Below, in pieces: positions 8,828-16,690 of a stretch of DNA of 64,000 nucleotides. Positions within the stretch are counted from its first letter, which is position 1. Every line of letters begins with the position of its first letter. Below the pieces are notes generated by a model. It was not told the origin of the DNA, ran no database searches, and was given only the letters and a program-made list of their open reading frames with translations. The translations under genes and the position numbers were made by a program. This DNA comes from an uncultured Lachnospiraceae bacterium (GTDB lineage Bacteria > Bacillota > Clostridia > Lachnospirales > Lachnospiraceae): assembly GCA_900554415.1 (NCBI GenBank), contig USGU01000007.1, positions 21,826 through 85,825 on the forward strand. Direction: 5' to 3'.

Positions 8828-9466
8828 ATGCAGATATATATCACCGGATATGAGCCGGAACAAGGGAAAAAGAAACATCAGCAAGAACACCAAAAAGGGT
8901 TAAGTCTGCTTTGCTATGGCCTGCGGGCGCAGTATAACCTTCCATTTTCCATAGAAGAAACAGAGGCAGAACTGGAAAAAGGTGAGCATGGGAAACCTTA
9001 CTTAAGCCGATTTCCACAAATCCATTTTAATATCAGTCATTCTCACGGAATCGCTGCGTGTGCAATATCTGATTATGAAGTGGGGATTGATGTGGAAAAA
9101 ATTGCCCCGCTTAAGGAAGCCGTGGCACACAGAACTCTGACAGAAAAAGAACTGGAATTTTTGCAGACATTTGACAAAGCAGAGCAGGAAGAAATGTTTT
9201 ACCGGTTCTGGACCTTAAAAGAAAGTTATCTGAAGTTAGACGGAAGCGGTCTGACACGGGACCTCAGAGAAGTGGCATTTACCATGGAAAAGAAAGAAGA
9301 AGGATGGAAAAGTAACTGTTCCGATAATACAGCAGGCTGCTATCAGCAAAAAATAAAAGAAGATTATATGTTGTCCGTATGTTCGGAAAAAAGGGACGAG
9401 GTAGAAAATGTTCATATCACATGGCTTACTGCAAAGGATATGGACTGGAACGGAGAAATGAGATGA
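8828..9466 (+). CDS. 4'-phosphopantetheinyl transferase (Sfp type)
   Basis: About 212 residues from ATG 8828 (MQIYITGY); the frame is open upstream to 8759, so the start is uncertain. It moves the phosphopantetheine arm from CoA to carrier proteins. Family motifs are GKPYLSRFPQIHFNISHSHG, VGIDVEKI (Mg-binding Asp) and FWTLKESYLKLDGSGL (W-x-x-K-E-x-x-x-K). No polyketide or non-ribosomal peptide genes are in the window, so the target is not identified; it could be the acyl carrier protein of fatty acid synthesis. It lies between two terminated or promoter-bearing units and looks monocistronic. Confidence 0.88.
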   Translation: MQIYITGYEPEQGKKKHQQEHQKGLSLLCYGLRAQYNLPFSIEETEAELEKGEHGKPYLSRFPQIHFNISHSHGIAACAISDYEVGIDVEKIAPLKEAVAHRTLTEKELEFLQTFDKAEQEEMFYRFWTLKESYLKLDGSGLTRDLREVAFTMEKKEEGWKSNCSDNTAGCYQQKIKEDYMLSVCSEKRDEVENVHITWLTAKDMDWNGEMR

Positions 9467-9537
9467 AAAAGTTATTTTAAATGTACGCGGGGTTGAAAAA
9501 GGAGTAACATACGTTCACAAAAACTTCACAAAAATAA

Positions 9538-9579
9538 TTAGCACTCCCTATTGACAAGTGCTAACATAGGTGTTATAAC
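9538..9579 (+). promoter_or_regulatory. CIRCE operator overlapping a sigma-A promoter (hsp20)
   Basis: TTAGCACTC (9538-9546), 9 nt, AAGTGCTAA (9556-9564): the CIRCE inverted repeat bound by HrcA, with one mismatch from the consensus GAGTGCTAA arm. The -35 TTGACA (9551-9556) sits inside it, with TATAAC (9574-9579) 17 nt on. HrcA binding would block polymerase directly. Confidence 0.9.
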
Positions 9580-9691
9580 ACATATAGAACAAAAGAAAGG
9601 GAACAAAAAGAAAAAGAAAGTTCCTAAACATTCCAGGTTCAAAGTTATTTATTGACATCAGTTAGTTAAAAACAGGAAGGAAGGATGACTT

Positions 9692-10177
9692 ATGTTGATG
9701 CCTAGCTTATTTCACGATGACTTTGATTTATTTGATCGTTTTTACCAGAACCCATGGTTCGGTGGATTTGATGACCGGGAATTAAAAAATATGGAAAAGA
9801 AACTTTATGGTCACCGCGCTAAAAATGTAATGCGTACAGATGTGAAAGAATCCGATACTGGATATGAGATGGAAATTGACCTCCCAGGATTCAGCAAAGA
9901 CGAAGTAACAGTAGAACTGAACGATGGTTATCTGACCATCAGTGCAGCCAAAGGACTTGACAAGGATGAAGCAAAATCCGATGAAGAAGCTCAGAAAGGA
10001 AATTATATCCGTCGTGAGCGTTACAGCGGAGCATGCCAGAGAAGCTTTTATGTAGGTGAGGGTATTACCGAAGAAGATATCAAAGCAAGCTTCAAACATG
10101 GTATTTTGAAACTGAACATTCCAAAAAAGGATGCAAAACAGGTTGAGTCTAAGAAATACATTGCAATTGAGGGCTAG
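9692..10177 (+). CDS. hsp20: Hsp20/alpha-crystallin small heat-shock protein
   Basis: 161 residues. The alpha-crystallin domain spans about 45-150, with MRTDVKESDTGYEMEIDLPGFSKDEVTVEL and the C-terminal A-x-x-x-G-I-L-K-L-N-I-P-K signature; the N-terminal part FHDDFDLFDRF is typical of clostridial Hsp18. It holds unfolding proteins in oligomers until refolded. The RBS AAGGAAGG precedes ATG. Control by HrcA through the CIRCE-promoter 110 nt upstream is expected. Confidence 0.95.
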   Translation: MLMPSLFHDDFDLFDRFYQNPWFGGFDDRELKNMEKKLYGHRAKNVMRTDVKESDTGYEMEIDLPGFSKDEVTVELNDGYLTISAAKGLDKDEAKSDEEAQKGNYIRRERYSGACQRSFYVGEGITEEDIKASFKHGILKLNIPKKDAKQVESKKYIAIEG

Positions 10178-10255
10178 CTCCAAAAGCTGGCTCCGGATTA
10201 TCAGTTTGAAAAAAATTTAAAAGTAATATCTTTGTATGAATGGAGGAAAAGACAA

Positions 10256-10843
10256 ATGACTACTTTAAAAGTACAAAAAAGAGATATGGGTACAAAGGCA
10301 AAAAGACTGAGAAGAGAAGGTTATGTAACCGGTAATCTTTTCGGAAAGGACATGGAAGGTTCCATTCCACTTCAGATTGAAAAGAAAGAAGCAGAAAGAA
10401 TCCAGCGTGAATGCTTAAAAGGCAGCAAGCTTATATTGGATTTGGATGGAAAGAAATACAATGTTCTGTTGAAAGAACTGGATTATGACACTATGAAACG
10501 TCAGATTCTGGAGATGGATTTCCAGGCACTGGTAAGTGGTGAAAAGATTCATTCCGTTGCAGAAATTATTTTCCATAATAAAGAAATGGTAGTGGATGGC
10601 GTACTGGAAGAACTGCTCACAGAGATTGAGTATAAGGCCGTACCAGAAGCACTCGTAGAACGAGTTGACATAGATTGCAGCAAACTGAAAGTCGGAGATA
10701 GCTTAACCGTAGGTGATTTGGAAATTGCCAAAGATGAAGATATCGAGATTATGACGCATTTGGATACACCGGTTGTCAATGTAGTTGCTTCACATAATGC
10801 TCCGGCAGATGATGAAGAAGCAGAAGACACAGAATCCAAATAG
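10256..10843 (+). CDS. rplY: 50S ribosomal protein L25 / general stress protein Ctc
   Basis: 195 residues from ATG 10256; this start is preferred to 10232 because GGAGG (10242-10246) lies 9 nt before it and MTTLKVQKRD is the family start. The N-terminal 5S rRNA-binding domain (~1-95) is followed by the beta-rich TL5/CTC domain (~96-180) and an acidic tail (DDEEAEDTE). It binds 5S rRNA in the central protuberance. It follows hsp20 without an evident terminator, so it may partly share the heat-shock promoter, as a stress protein would. Confidence 0.92.
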   Translation: MTTLKVQKRDMGTKAKRLRREGYVTGNLFGKDMEGSIPLQIEKKEAERIQRECLKGSKLILDLDGKKYNVLLKELDYDTMKRQILEMDFQALVSGEKIHSVAEIIFHNKEMVVDGVLEELLTEIEYKAVPEALVERVDIDCSKLKVGDSLTVGDLEIAKDEDIEIMTHLDTPVVNVVASHNAPADDEEAEDTESK

Positions 10844-10899
10844 GATGATGGATTCGTTCCTTATGGAACTTCATATAGTAGATAAATAAGTAGATGACA

Positions 10900-10940
10900 G
10901 GCAGGCTCTGGTTGATAAGAAACCAGGACTTGCCTTTTTA
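10900..10940 (+). terminator. Rho-independent terminator after rplY
   Basis: GGCAGGCTCTGGTT pairs imperfectly with AACCAGGACTTGCC, followed by TTTTTA. Confidence 0.85.
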
Positions 10941-11018
10941 TGTATAAAATTCCCCTTTATTGAGAAACTATCTCTATTAACTATATTGCTAATTCTTACA
11001 AAGTGTGCTATTCTCATT

Positions 11019-11042
11019 TTGAGTTATTTAATACTAACTCAA
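11019..11042 (+). repeat. Perfect inverted repeat upstream of flavodoxin, probable operator
   Basis: TTGAGTTA (11019-11026) and TAACTCAA (11035-11042) with an 8-nt spacer. It lies 30 nt before the flavodoxin start and downstream of a possible promoter (TTGAGA 10960-10965, TATATT 10982-10987). The dyad looks like a repressor site (iron or redox control would fit) or an RNA hairpin at the start of the message. Confidence 0.5.
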
Positions 11043-11071
11043 GATAATCAAGAATAACTAGGAGGCTTAAC

Positions 11072-11503
11072 ATGGATAAGATTTATGTGGTTTATTGGTC
11101 ACAGACAGGAAATACACAGGCAATGGCAGAGGCAATTGGAAAAGGAATTACAGAAGCCGGAAAAGAAGCTGTTGTATTAGAAGTAGGAGCAGCGTCAGTA
11201 AATGACTTGAAAGATGCGACATGCTTTGCACTTGGCTGTCCTGCTATGGGAGCAGAAGTTTTGGAAGAATCAGAGATGGAACCATTTGTATGTGAGGTAG
11301 AAGGTATTGCGAATGGTAAGACCATCGCACTCTTTGGCTCTTATGGATGGGGCGATGGAGAATGGATGCGCGACTGGGCAGATCGTATGAGTGGATGCGG
11401 AGCAACTGTATTAACAGGAGAAGGTATCATTTGCCAGGAAACACCGGATGATGATGCGCTTACAGCCTGTGAAGAAGCAGGAAAACAGCTTGCAGCATTA
11501 TAG
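11072..11503 (+). CDS. Flavodoxin
   Basis: 143 residues, a short-chain flavodoxin carrying FMN. The phosphate loop is WSQTGNTQAMAEAI (residues 8-21), and the flavin-flanking regions are GCPAMGAEVLEE and FGSYGWGDGEWMRDW. It shuttles low-potential electrons and often replaces ferredoxin when iron is scarce. RBS CTAGGAGG. The DUF3793 gene follows at 31 nt, a pair common in Lachnospiraceae. A perfect dyad just upstream suggests dedicated control. Confidence 0.93.
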   Translation: MDKIYVVYWSQTGNTQAMAEAIGKGITEAGKEAVVLEVGAASVNDLKDATCFALGCPAMGAEVLEESEMEPFVCEVEGIANGKTIALFGSYGWGDGEWMRDWADRMSGCGATVLTGEGIICQETPDDDALTACEEAGKQLAAL

Positions 11504-11534
11504 TATTTCAGAAGAATAAAAGAGGATACCATTC

Positions 11535-12089
11535 ATGATAGAAGACAGAGTAATCGAGCATTGCGCACCAACACTTGCGGGAATCAAAAGTGCCAATCTT
11601 TTTAATTATTTTTATACAGATAAAGCAGAAGTAATAGAAGAGCTTACGAAGGTAAATGCACTTTTGAATCAGAAAGGCGTCTACGCAGATGCACTACTGT
11701 GGAGAAATGACTCTGTTCTGATTTATATATACCGCAAAACAATGTTGGAAAAGGAATTACAGAATCCAGAGGCAGCAGCGTTACTGATAAAATACGGGTA
11801 TGAAGGATACGACGTGGAAAGCTGTCTCGTGCATTTGAAAGAGCGATTGTCCCGTTATACTTGTTTCCCTCATGAAATTGGTATTTTCCTCGGATATCCG
11901 ATTGAGGATGTCAAAGGTTTTATTGAAAATCAGGGTAAGAACTGTGAAAGCTGTGGGTTCTGGAAAGTATATTGTAATGCAACGGAAAAAGAAAAACTCT
12001 TCTGCAAAATGCGGAAATGTACGCAGTATTATATCCGTAATTTTCAGGAGGGCAGAAGTCTCTTGCAGATGACAGTGTGTATGCAATAG
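11535..12089 (+). CDS. DUF3793 family protein
   Basis: 184 residues matching the DUF3793 pattern: HCAPTLAGIKSANLF near the start, the HEIGIFLGYPIEDVKGFIENQGKN core, and a Cys-containing C-terminal third (CESCGFWKVYCNATEKEKLFCKMRKC). The family is of unknown function but recurs beside flavodoxin genes, and here starts 31 nt after one, so the two are probably one operon. The six or seven cysteines of the last third could hold a metal or disulfides. Confidence 0.82.
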   Translation: MIEDRVIEHCAPTLAGIKSANLFNYFYTDKAEVIEELTKVNALLNQKGVYADALLWRNDSVLIYIYRKTMLEKELQNPEAAALLIKYGYEGYDVESCLVHLKERLSRYTCFPHEIGIFLGYPIEDVKGFIENQGKNCESCGFWKVYCNATEKEKLFCKMRKCTQYYIRNFQEGRSLLQMTVCMQ

Positions 12090-12145
12090 ATAAAGAATCC
12101 GATAAAATCTTACTGGAATTAAATGATTAAAATATGACAGATAAA

Positions 12146-12184
12146 CAGATGGCAGACCTGCAAAAAGGTTCAGCCATCTGTTTT
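12146..12184 (+). terminator. Rho-independent terminator after DUF3793 gene
   Basis: CAGATGGCAGACC and GGTTCAGCCATCTG form a stem around TGCAAAAA, followed by TTTTC. Confidence 0.8.
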
Positions 12185-12302
12185 CATTGCAAAAATAAAA
12201 TATTTGATGGTTGAATTTCAAAATAGAAGTAACTATACTAGGTGTGGTGAATATAGAAGTAAAAAGGATTCTGCTATTCGGCAGATAGGGCAGGATGGAA
12301 GT

Positions 12303-13676
12303 ATGGAAAAGAAATTGAAACAAGAGCATGATTTTTCAGAAGGTTCTATTACGAAGAATATTTTATCAATGGCGGTTCCGGTTACCATTGCGCAGGCGGT
12401 TCAGCTTATGTATAACCTGGTGGACCGGGTTTATCTGGGACATATTAAAAGCGGGGCGGATCAGGCGCTGATTGGAGTGGGATTAATCTTTCCAATCGTA
12501 TCTATCATCAGCGCATTTACACAGTTGTATTCCGGTGGAGGAGCACCGCTTATGTCGATTGCACGTGGTGCGGGAGAGGATGAAAAGGCATCCAGGCTTG
12601 AAAATGTCAGTTTTAAGCTGTTGATTTTGACCGGACTTGCTTTGATGGCAGTATTTTATATTTTTATGAAACCAATTTTATATGCATTTGGGGCATCCGA
12701 TGCTACTTATCCAACAGCAGCAGCCTATTTACAGATTTACCTTCTTGGAACGTTGTTTGTGATGATAAGTGTAGGAATGAATCTGTTTATCAATGCACAA
12801 GGATTTGGAACCATGGGAATGATTACCGTATGTATCGGAGCGGTTTTAAATCTGATATTAGACCCAATCTTTATCTTTGTATTTAATATGGGAGTCAGAG
12901 GTGCAGCAATTGCTACCGTTATCAGTCAGTTTGCCAGCTGCCTGTGGGTATTGATTTTTCTTAGAAGTAAGAAAGTACAGTATCCATTGAAACGAAGTGA
13001 TATGAAACTGAATGATGGAAAAATGATTTTTTCTATTATCAGCCTTGGAACTTCGGGATTTATTATGTGCGTCACAAACAGTCTGAGCCAGATTGCATGC
13101 AACGCAACACTGGCAAAATGGGGCGGAGATTTATATGTTGGTGCTATGACGATTTTGAATTCGGTGCGAGAGATATTTAATTTAGCAGCAAATGGAGTAA
13201 CAGAGGGAGCAAAGCCTGTACTAGGTTACAATTTTGGCGCAAAGAAATATGACCGTGTAAAAAAAGGAATTCTCATTACATTTACAATGGTTATGAGTTA
13301 TATGATAGTTGCGTGGCTGTTGGTTCATTTCTTCCCTGGATTTTTTGTTGGCTTATTTACCTCGGATAAAGAACTGGCGAAGGTTGCGACACATGCACTA
13401 AAGTTGTTTTTTGCGGGATTCTTTATGATGGGACTGATGTTCTGCGGACAATCTACTTTTGTCGGACTTGGATTCCCGAAGCAGTCTATTTTCTTCAGCC
13501 TGCTCAGGAAAGTAATTATCGTGGTACCGTTGACGATTATATTACCGTATTTCATAGGTGTAAATGGAGTATTTATCGCAGAACCAATCAGTAACTATAT
13601 TGGAGGGCTGGCAAGCTTTGGAACCATGCTTTATATCGTAATGCCAATCCTGTCGGGGAAAAAAGAGAAAGAATAA
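12303..13676 (+). CDS. MATE family efflux transporter
   Basis: 457 residues from ATG 12303, the usual MATE length with twelve predicted helices; the frame is open back to 12204, but that extension lacks family similarity. The start MEKKLKQEHDFSEGSITKNILSMAVPVTIAQAVQLMYNLVDRVYLGHI is typical, with the conserved VDRVYLG in TM1 and the repeat PILGYNFGAKKYDRVKK-like stretch (PVLGYNFGAKKYDRVKKG) between the halves. It exports drugs or metabolites by Na+ or H+ antiport. It looks monocistronic. Confidence 0.92.
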   Translation: MEKKLKQEHDFSEGSITKNILSMAVPVTIAQAVQLMYNLVDRVYLGHIKSGADQALIGVGLIFPIVSIISAFTQLYSGGGAPLMSIARGAGEDEKASRLENVSFKLLILTGLALMAVFYIFMKPILYAFGASDATYPTAAAYLQIYLLGTLFVMISVGMNLFINAQGFGTMGMITVCIGAVLNLILDPIFIFVFNMGVRGAAIATVISQFASCLWVLIFLRSKKVQYPLKRSDMKLNDGKMIFSIISLGTSGFIMCVTNSLSQIACNATLAKWGGDLYVGAMTILNSVREIFNLAANGVTEGAKPVLGYNFGAKKYDRVKKGILITFTMVMSYMIVAWLLVHFFPGFFVGLFTSDKELAKVATHALKLFFAGFFMMGLMFCGQSTFVGLGFPKQSIFFSLLRKVIIVVPLTIILPYFIGVNGVFIAEPISNYIGGLASFGTMLYIVMPILSGKKEKE

Positions 13677-13691
13677 TGAGAATGAAGTGAA

Positions 13692-13721
13692 AAATCATCT
13701 GGATTTCCAGGTGATTTTTTT
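13692..13721 (+). terminator. Rho-independent terminator after MATE gene
   Basis: AAATCATCTGG-ATTT-CCAGGTGATTT followed by a T run. Confidence 0.88.
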
Positions 13722-13732
13722 GTGTCATAATA

Positions 13733-13780
13733 TTGAAAACCAAGAAACACTGTGATAACATGAAAATTGGATTTTTATGC
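13733..13780 (+). promoter_or_regulatory. Shared promoter plus initially transcribed element, copy 1 (fibre operon 1)
   Basis: TTGAAA (13733-13738), CTGTGATA (13750-13757) and TGGATTTTTATGC (13768-13780). The same three blocks at identical spacing occur at 27696-27743 before the second operon. TTGAAA and TAACAT (13756-13761) are 17 nt apart with an extended -10 TGA, so the 13-base block would lie at about +1 to +13 of the transcript. Confidence 0.7.
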
Positions 13781-13850
13781 CTAAAAATAACGAAAATACA
13801 ATGAAAATGTATGATTATGTAAATAAAACTTTAGCGGGAGGTGATTGTCA

Positions 13851-14885
13851 GTGTCGAAACAAGAAGAAAACAGAAATGATATCGAAGAAAATCCTACCGA
13901 TAAGATATTGGAAAAAATAGAACAGGATAAACAGAAGATAAAGAAAAGTGCAGTTCTTGCATTTGCGGCATTGATAGCAATCATTGCGCTTGGTATTGCG
14001 TGGTTTGTGTCTAATACCAAAGTGACGGGAACATCTTCAAGTGTGGCAGCAGAAGATGATAATCCTTTCTGGCTGGCAAGTGTCGGTGAGAGACAGAAGG
14101 TAGAATTCGATTATCTGAAAGATGAAAACCATCAGAATATTTTATATGAAGGAACGGTAAAAAAATACAGTAGTTATATTGATACAAAGACTGGCGAGAA
14201 AGTGACAACAGGGGAAATGGATTATCATGTTGGTACCAGCAGTCTTGCATGGTATTTGAACAGACAGGAAAATCTGGCTCCGGGTGTGAATGGGAAAATG
14301 GAGTTTTATATTATTCCTAAGAAAGAGGGGCTTAAATCAGTATCGATTTCGTTAGAAATAGATGGATATAAATATGAAAATAGCAGAGCGGTAGTATCGG
14401 ATGACGCTACCTTACAGAACTTGCTGACCGGGCACATTCTTTTCTTTACCAAGGTAGATGATACTTACGGATACCAGGGGTGGATACAGCCTGACCGGTC
14501 GTTTAAGGTAAATGCACCGGGCGAGGGCACATTTACTGTGAATGTTCCATATAAAATCACGGTATACTGGGTGTGGCCGCGGTATTTTCGCAATTATGTG
14601 TATACACAAAAGAGTACTCAGGGAGATTTGTTTACGGAGGCAACCGAACAAGGAGAAAACAGCGAGTATGCACAGTTTATTAAATTTGTAGATGGACAGA
14701 GAAAAGTGTCAAAAGGAGAAAACAAACTGTTTTATGATAGTAGTAAGGAAATTACAATTAACAGTGAAATAAATAAAACTATGCTACAGGCGACATTGGA
14801 TGTATGCAGCAAGTATTATGACCAGGCAGATGAATACATTGGTATGAACGGTAAATACGTATATGTTGGTATTAAAGTAAATTAA
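13851..14885 (+). CDS. SipW-signal secreted protein A of the surface-fibre locus
   Basis: 344 residues from GTG 13851, chosen because GGGAGGTG (13835-13842) is 8 nt upstream. A charged cytoplasmic head (~40 residues) is followed by one hydrophobic helix ending in LGIAWFVSNTKVTGTSSSVAAE. This is the SipW-dependent signal layout seen in TasA/CalY-type fibre proteins, with cleavage expected a few residues after A-W-F. The rest looks beta-rich. It heads the first operon and lacks the C-terminal E-G-x-D-x-x-C motif of later paralogues. No named family is recognised beyond the signal. Confidence 0.72.
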   Translation: MSKQEENRNDIEENPTDKILEKIEQDKQKIKKSAVLAFAALIAIIALGIAWFVSNTKVTGTSSSVAAEDDNPFWLASVGERQKVEFDYLKDENHQNILYEGTVKKYSSYIDTKTGEKVTTGEMDYHVGTSSLAWYLNRQENLAPGVNGKMEFYIIPKKEGLKSVSISLEIDGYKYENSRAVVSDDATLQNLLTGHILFFTKVDDTYGYQGWIQPDRSFKVNAPGEGTFTVNVPYKITVYWVWPRYFRNYVYTQKSTQGDLFTEATEQGENSEYAQFIKFVDGQRKVSKGENKLFYDSSKEITINSEINKTMLQATLDVCSKYYDQADEYIGMNGKYVYVGIKVN

Positions 14886-14928
14886 TACAAAACGTAAGAG
14901 TGAAGATAGAAGAAAATAAGGGATTAAA

Positions 14929-15639
14929 ATGATGAGTGGAGAATCAGAAGAAAAGAGAAAAAATACACTGACATCAAAGAAAAAGAAAATGCTATATACA
15001 TTAATATCGACAGGAGTGGTGTTGATTTTGTTGGCGGGACTAATTTATGCGTGGTTTGTCAATCAATCAGATATGGAAACATTGCTTGCAATAAAGCCTC
15101 CATCTGACATTTCAATTCTTGGACCAAATGGCGAAGAAATGAGTTTCATAGATTTGAATTATACGGACAATGACAGAACCGGAAATACTGTTACGGTAAG
15201 GAGAGTTTTCTGTGTGCAGACGGCAGCAGATGAACATCGGCTGGAGATTGCGCATACGACCAATCTGAAAGGACTGCAATTTAAGATATATAAAGTTTCT
15301 GAAAATGGAACAGAATCTGTAACTGATGGAGGTTATACATACCAGTATAATCAAACACCTGTCGATGGAAGCTACATCAATGTGGCTAACAGTGGAAACG
15401 ATACGGTAAATTATAAATATGCGGATAACACATATCATAAAAACAATTATAATACTTACGATTGGGTACAGATACATGCAGAACCGGTTTATTGGCTGGC
15501 AACAGGAAATTTGCCAACAGATAAAACAAATTCGTTTACAGATGGAAATATGCAGTACTATAGAACTTATTATGTCTGTGAAGTCAGTTGGACAGAGACA
15601 ACCAAAGAAACAGATGTTTTTTATATCCTTGCAGAATAA
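14929..15639 (+). CDS. SipW-signal secreted protein B
   Basis: 236 residues. A lysine-rich head (KKKKMLYTLI) and one helix end in LAGLIYAWFVNQSDMETLLAIKPPSDI, the same A-W-F signal end as its neighbours. The exported part is rich in Tyr, Asn and Thr and includes a single-domain beta sandwich-like pattern. It lies 43 nt after gene A and 34 nt before gene C in the same operon. I do not recognise a family; the position and signal imply a minor fibre subunit or anchor. Confidence 0.68.
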   Translation: MMSGESEEKRKNTLTSKKKKMLYTLISTGVVLILLAGLIYAWFVNQSDMETLLAIKPPSDISILGPNGEEMSFIDLNYTDNDRTGNTVTVRRVFCVQTAADEHRLEIAHTTNLKGLQFKIYKVSENGTESVTDGGYTYQYNQTPVDGSYINVANSGNDTVNYKYADNTYHKNNYNTYDWVQIHAEPVYWLATGNLPTDKTNSFTDGNMQYYRTYYVCEVSWTETTKETDVFYILAE

Positions 15640-15673
15640 AATCACGGATAATTTAAGAGGTAAGAGATAACAT

Positions 15674-16633
15674 ATGAAACTTTCAGGCAGACCAAAATGG
15701 AAACTTATAGCAGTAGCGTTATTGTGCTCCGTTAGTATGCTTTTGCTGATAAGCGGAAGCTATGCGGCGTATACAAGACAGGCTTATCAGCGGGGAATTG
15801 CACGTAACAGGGATACTGAAACAGTCAGCTTTACATCGAATTATTTGCAGCTTTGTACAAGCGGAACAAAGGAAAATTCTTATATTCAGAAAAACGTTGT
15901 GTTTGGAGAAGATGAAGTAACAAAGGATTCCGTGTCTTTTGATATCTATGTATATAATTATGCAAATGGAAATACAAGTCTGGTAAGCCAAAAGGATATT
16001 ACCTATACAATGAAAATTGAGTTTAAGGACGGCAGTGGTACAAATTATTCGGTCAAATGTGATGATGACGAAGCAGTGACAGTTACAGGCAACGTGTATG
16101 AAATTACCAAAACCCTGACAGGACGTGTGGCAAATGCAAATAAATTTACTGTTTCATTTCCGGGAAGTGAAATTGATAAAATGAAAATCACAGCTTCCGC
16201 AATACCGGAAGATATAACGATTACCAATAACCAGTTTTTGGCGGCAAACTTAGTTCCGTGTACAAGTACAGCGGCAAGCACATTTAGAGCAGAAGGAACT
16301 TTCATAGATAAATCAGAGGGAACCCCAAGGGATTACGATGGGTTTAACTATGAAGTATCAATTTCCGGTGGACAGGCAGAGGCAACCCTGATTTGGGATT
16401 CCAATATTGTAGAAATTGATAAGTATTTCCTGGAAAAAATAGGAAAACAGAAAAGTGATATCAATACAGAAGAAGACTCGGGAAAACAAACATTAGTATT
16501 TACCATGAATCAGTCGGCAGGAACCGGTGATTATCTGATTCCATTTTACATCAAAAGTAAAACGGCTATTCCGGAGACTTGGGATGAAATGAAGAAGGTT
16601 ATTCAGTTTTCGGCAACACAGCAGACAGAATAG
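15674..16633 (+). CDS. SipW-like-signal secreted protein C
   Basis: 319 residues. The signal LIAVALLCSVSMLLLISGSYAAYTRQAYQ is a variant of the SipW type (S-Y-A-A-Y rather than Y-A-W-F). The secreted part has two beta-rich halves with FDIYVYNYANGNTSLV and FTVSFPGSEIDKMKITASAI and no membrane anchor at the C-terminus. RBS TTAAGAGGTAAGAG. It directly precedes the giant protein gene and may be its partner or cap. Confidence 0.66.
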   Translation: MKLSGRPKWKLIAVALLCSVSMLLLISGSYAAYTRQAYQRGIARNRDTETVSFTSNYLQLCTSGTKENSYIQKNVVFGEDEVTKDSVSFDIYVYNYANGNTSLVSQKDITYTMKIEFKDGSGTNYSVKCDDDEAVTVTGNVYEITKTLTGRVANANKFTVSFPGSEIDKMKITASAIPEDITITNNQFLAANLVPCTSTAASTFRAEGTFIDKSEGTPRDYDGFNYEVSISGGQAEATLIWDSNIVEIDKYFLEKIGKQKSDINTEEDSGKQTLVFTMNQSAGTGDYLIPFYIKSKTAIPETWDEMKKVIQFSATQQTE

Positions 16634-16690
16634 ACAAGCTGTTTAAAGCAGGATGAAACCTTTAAAATAGAGATTAAGGGAGTGACTACA

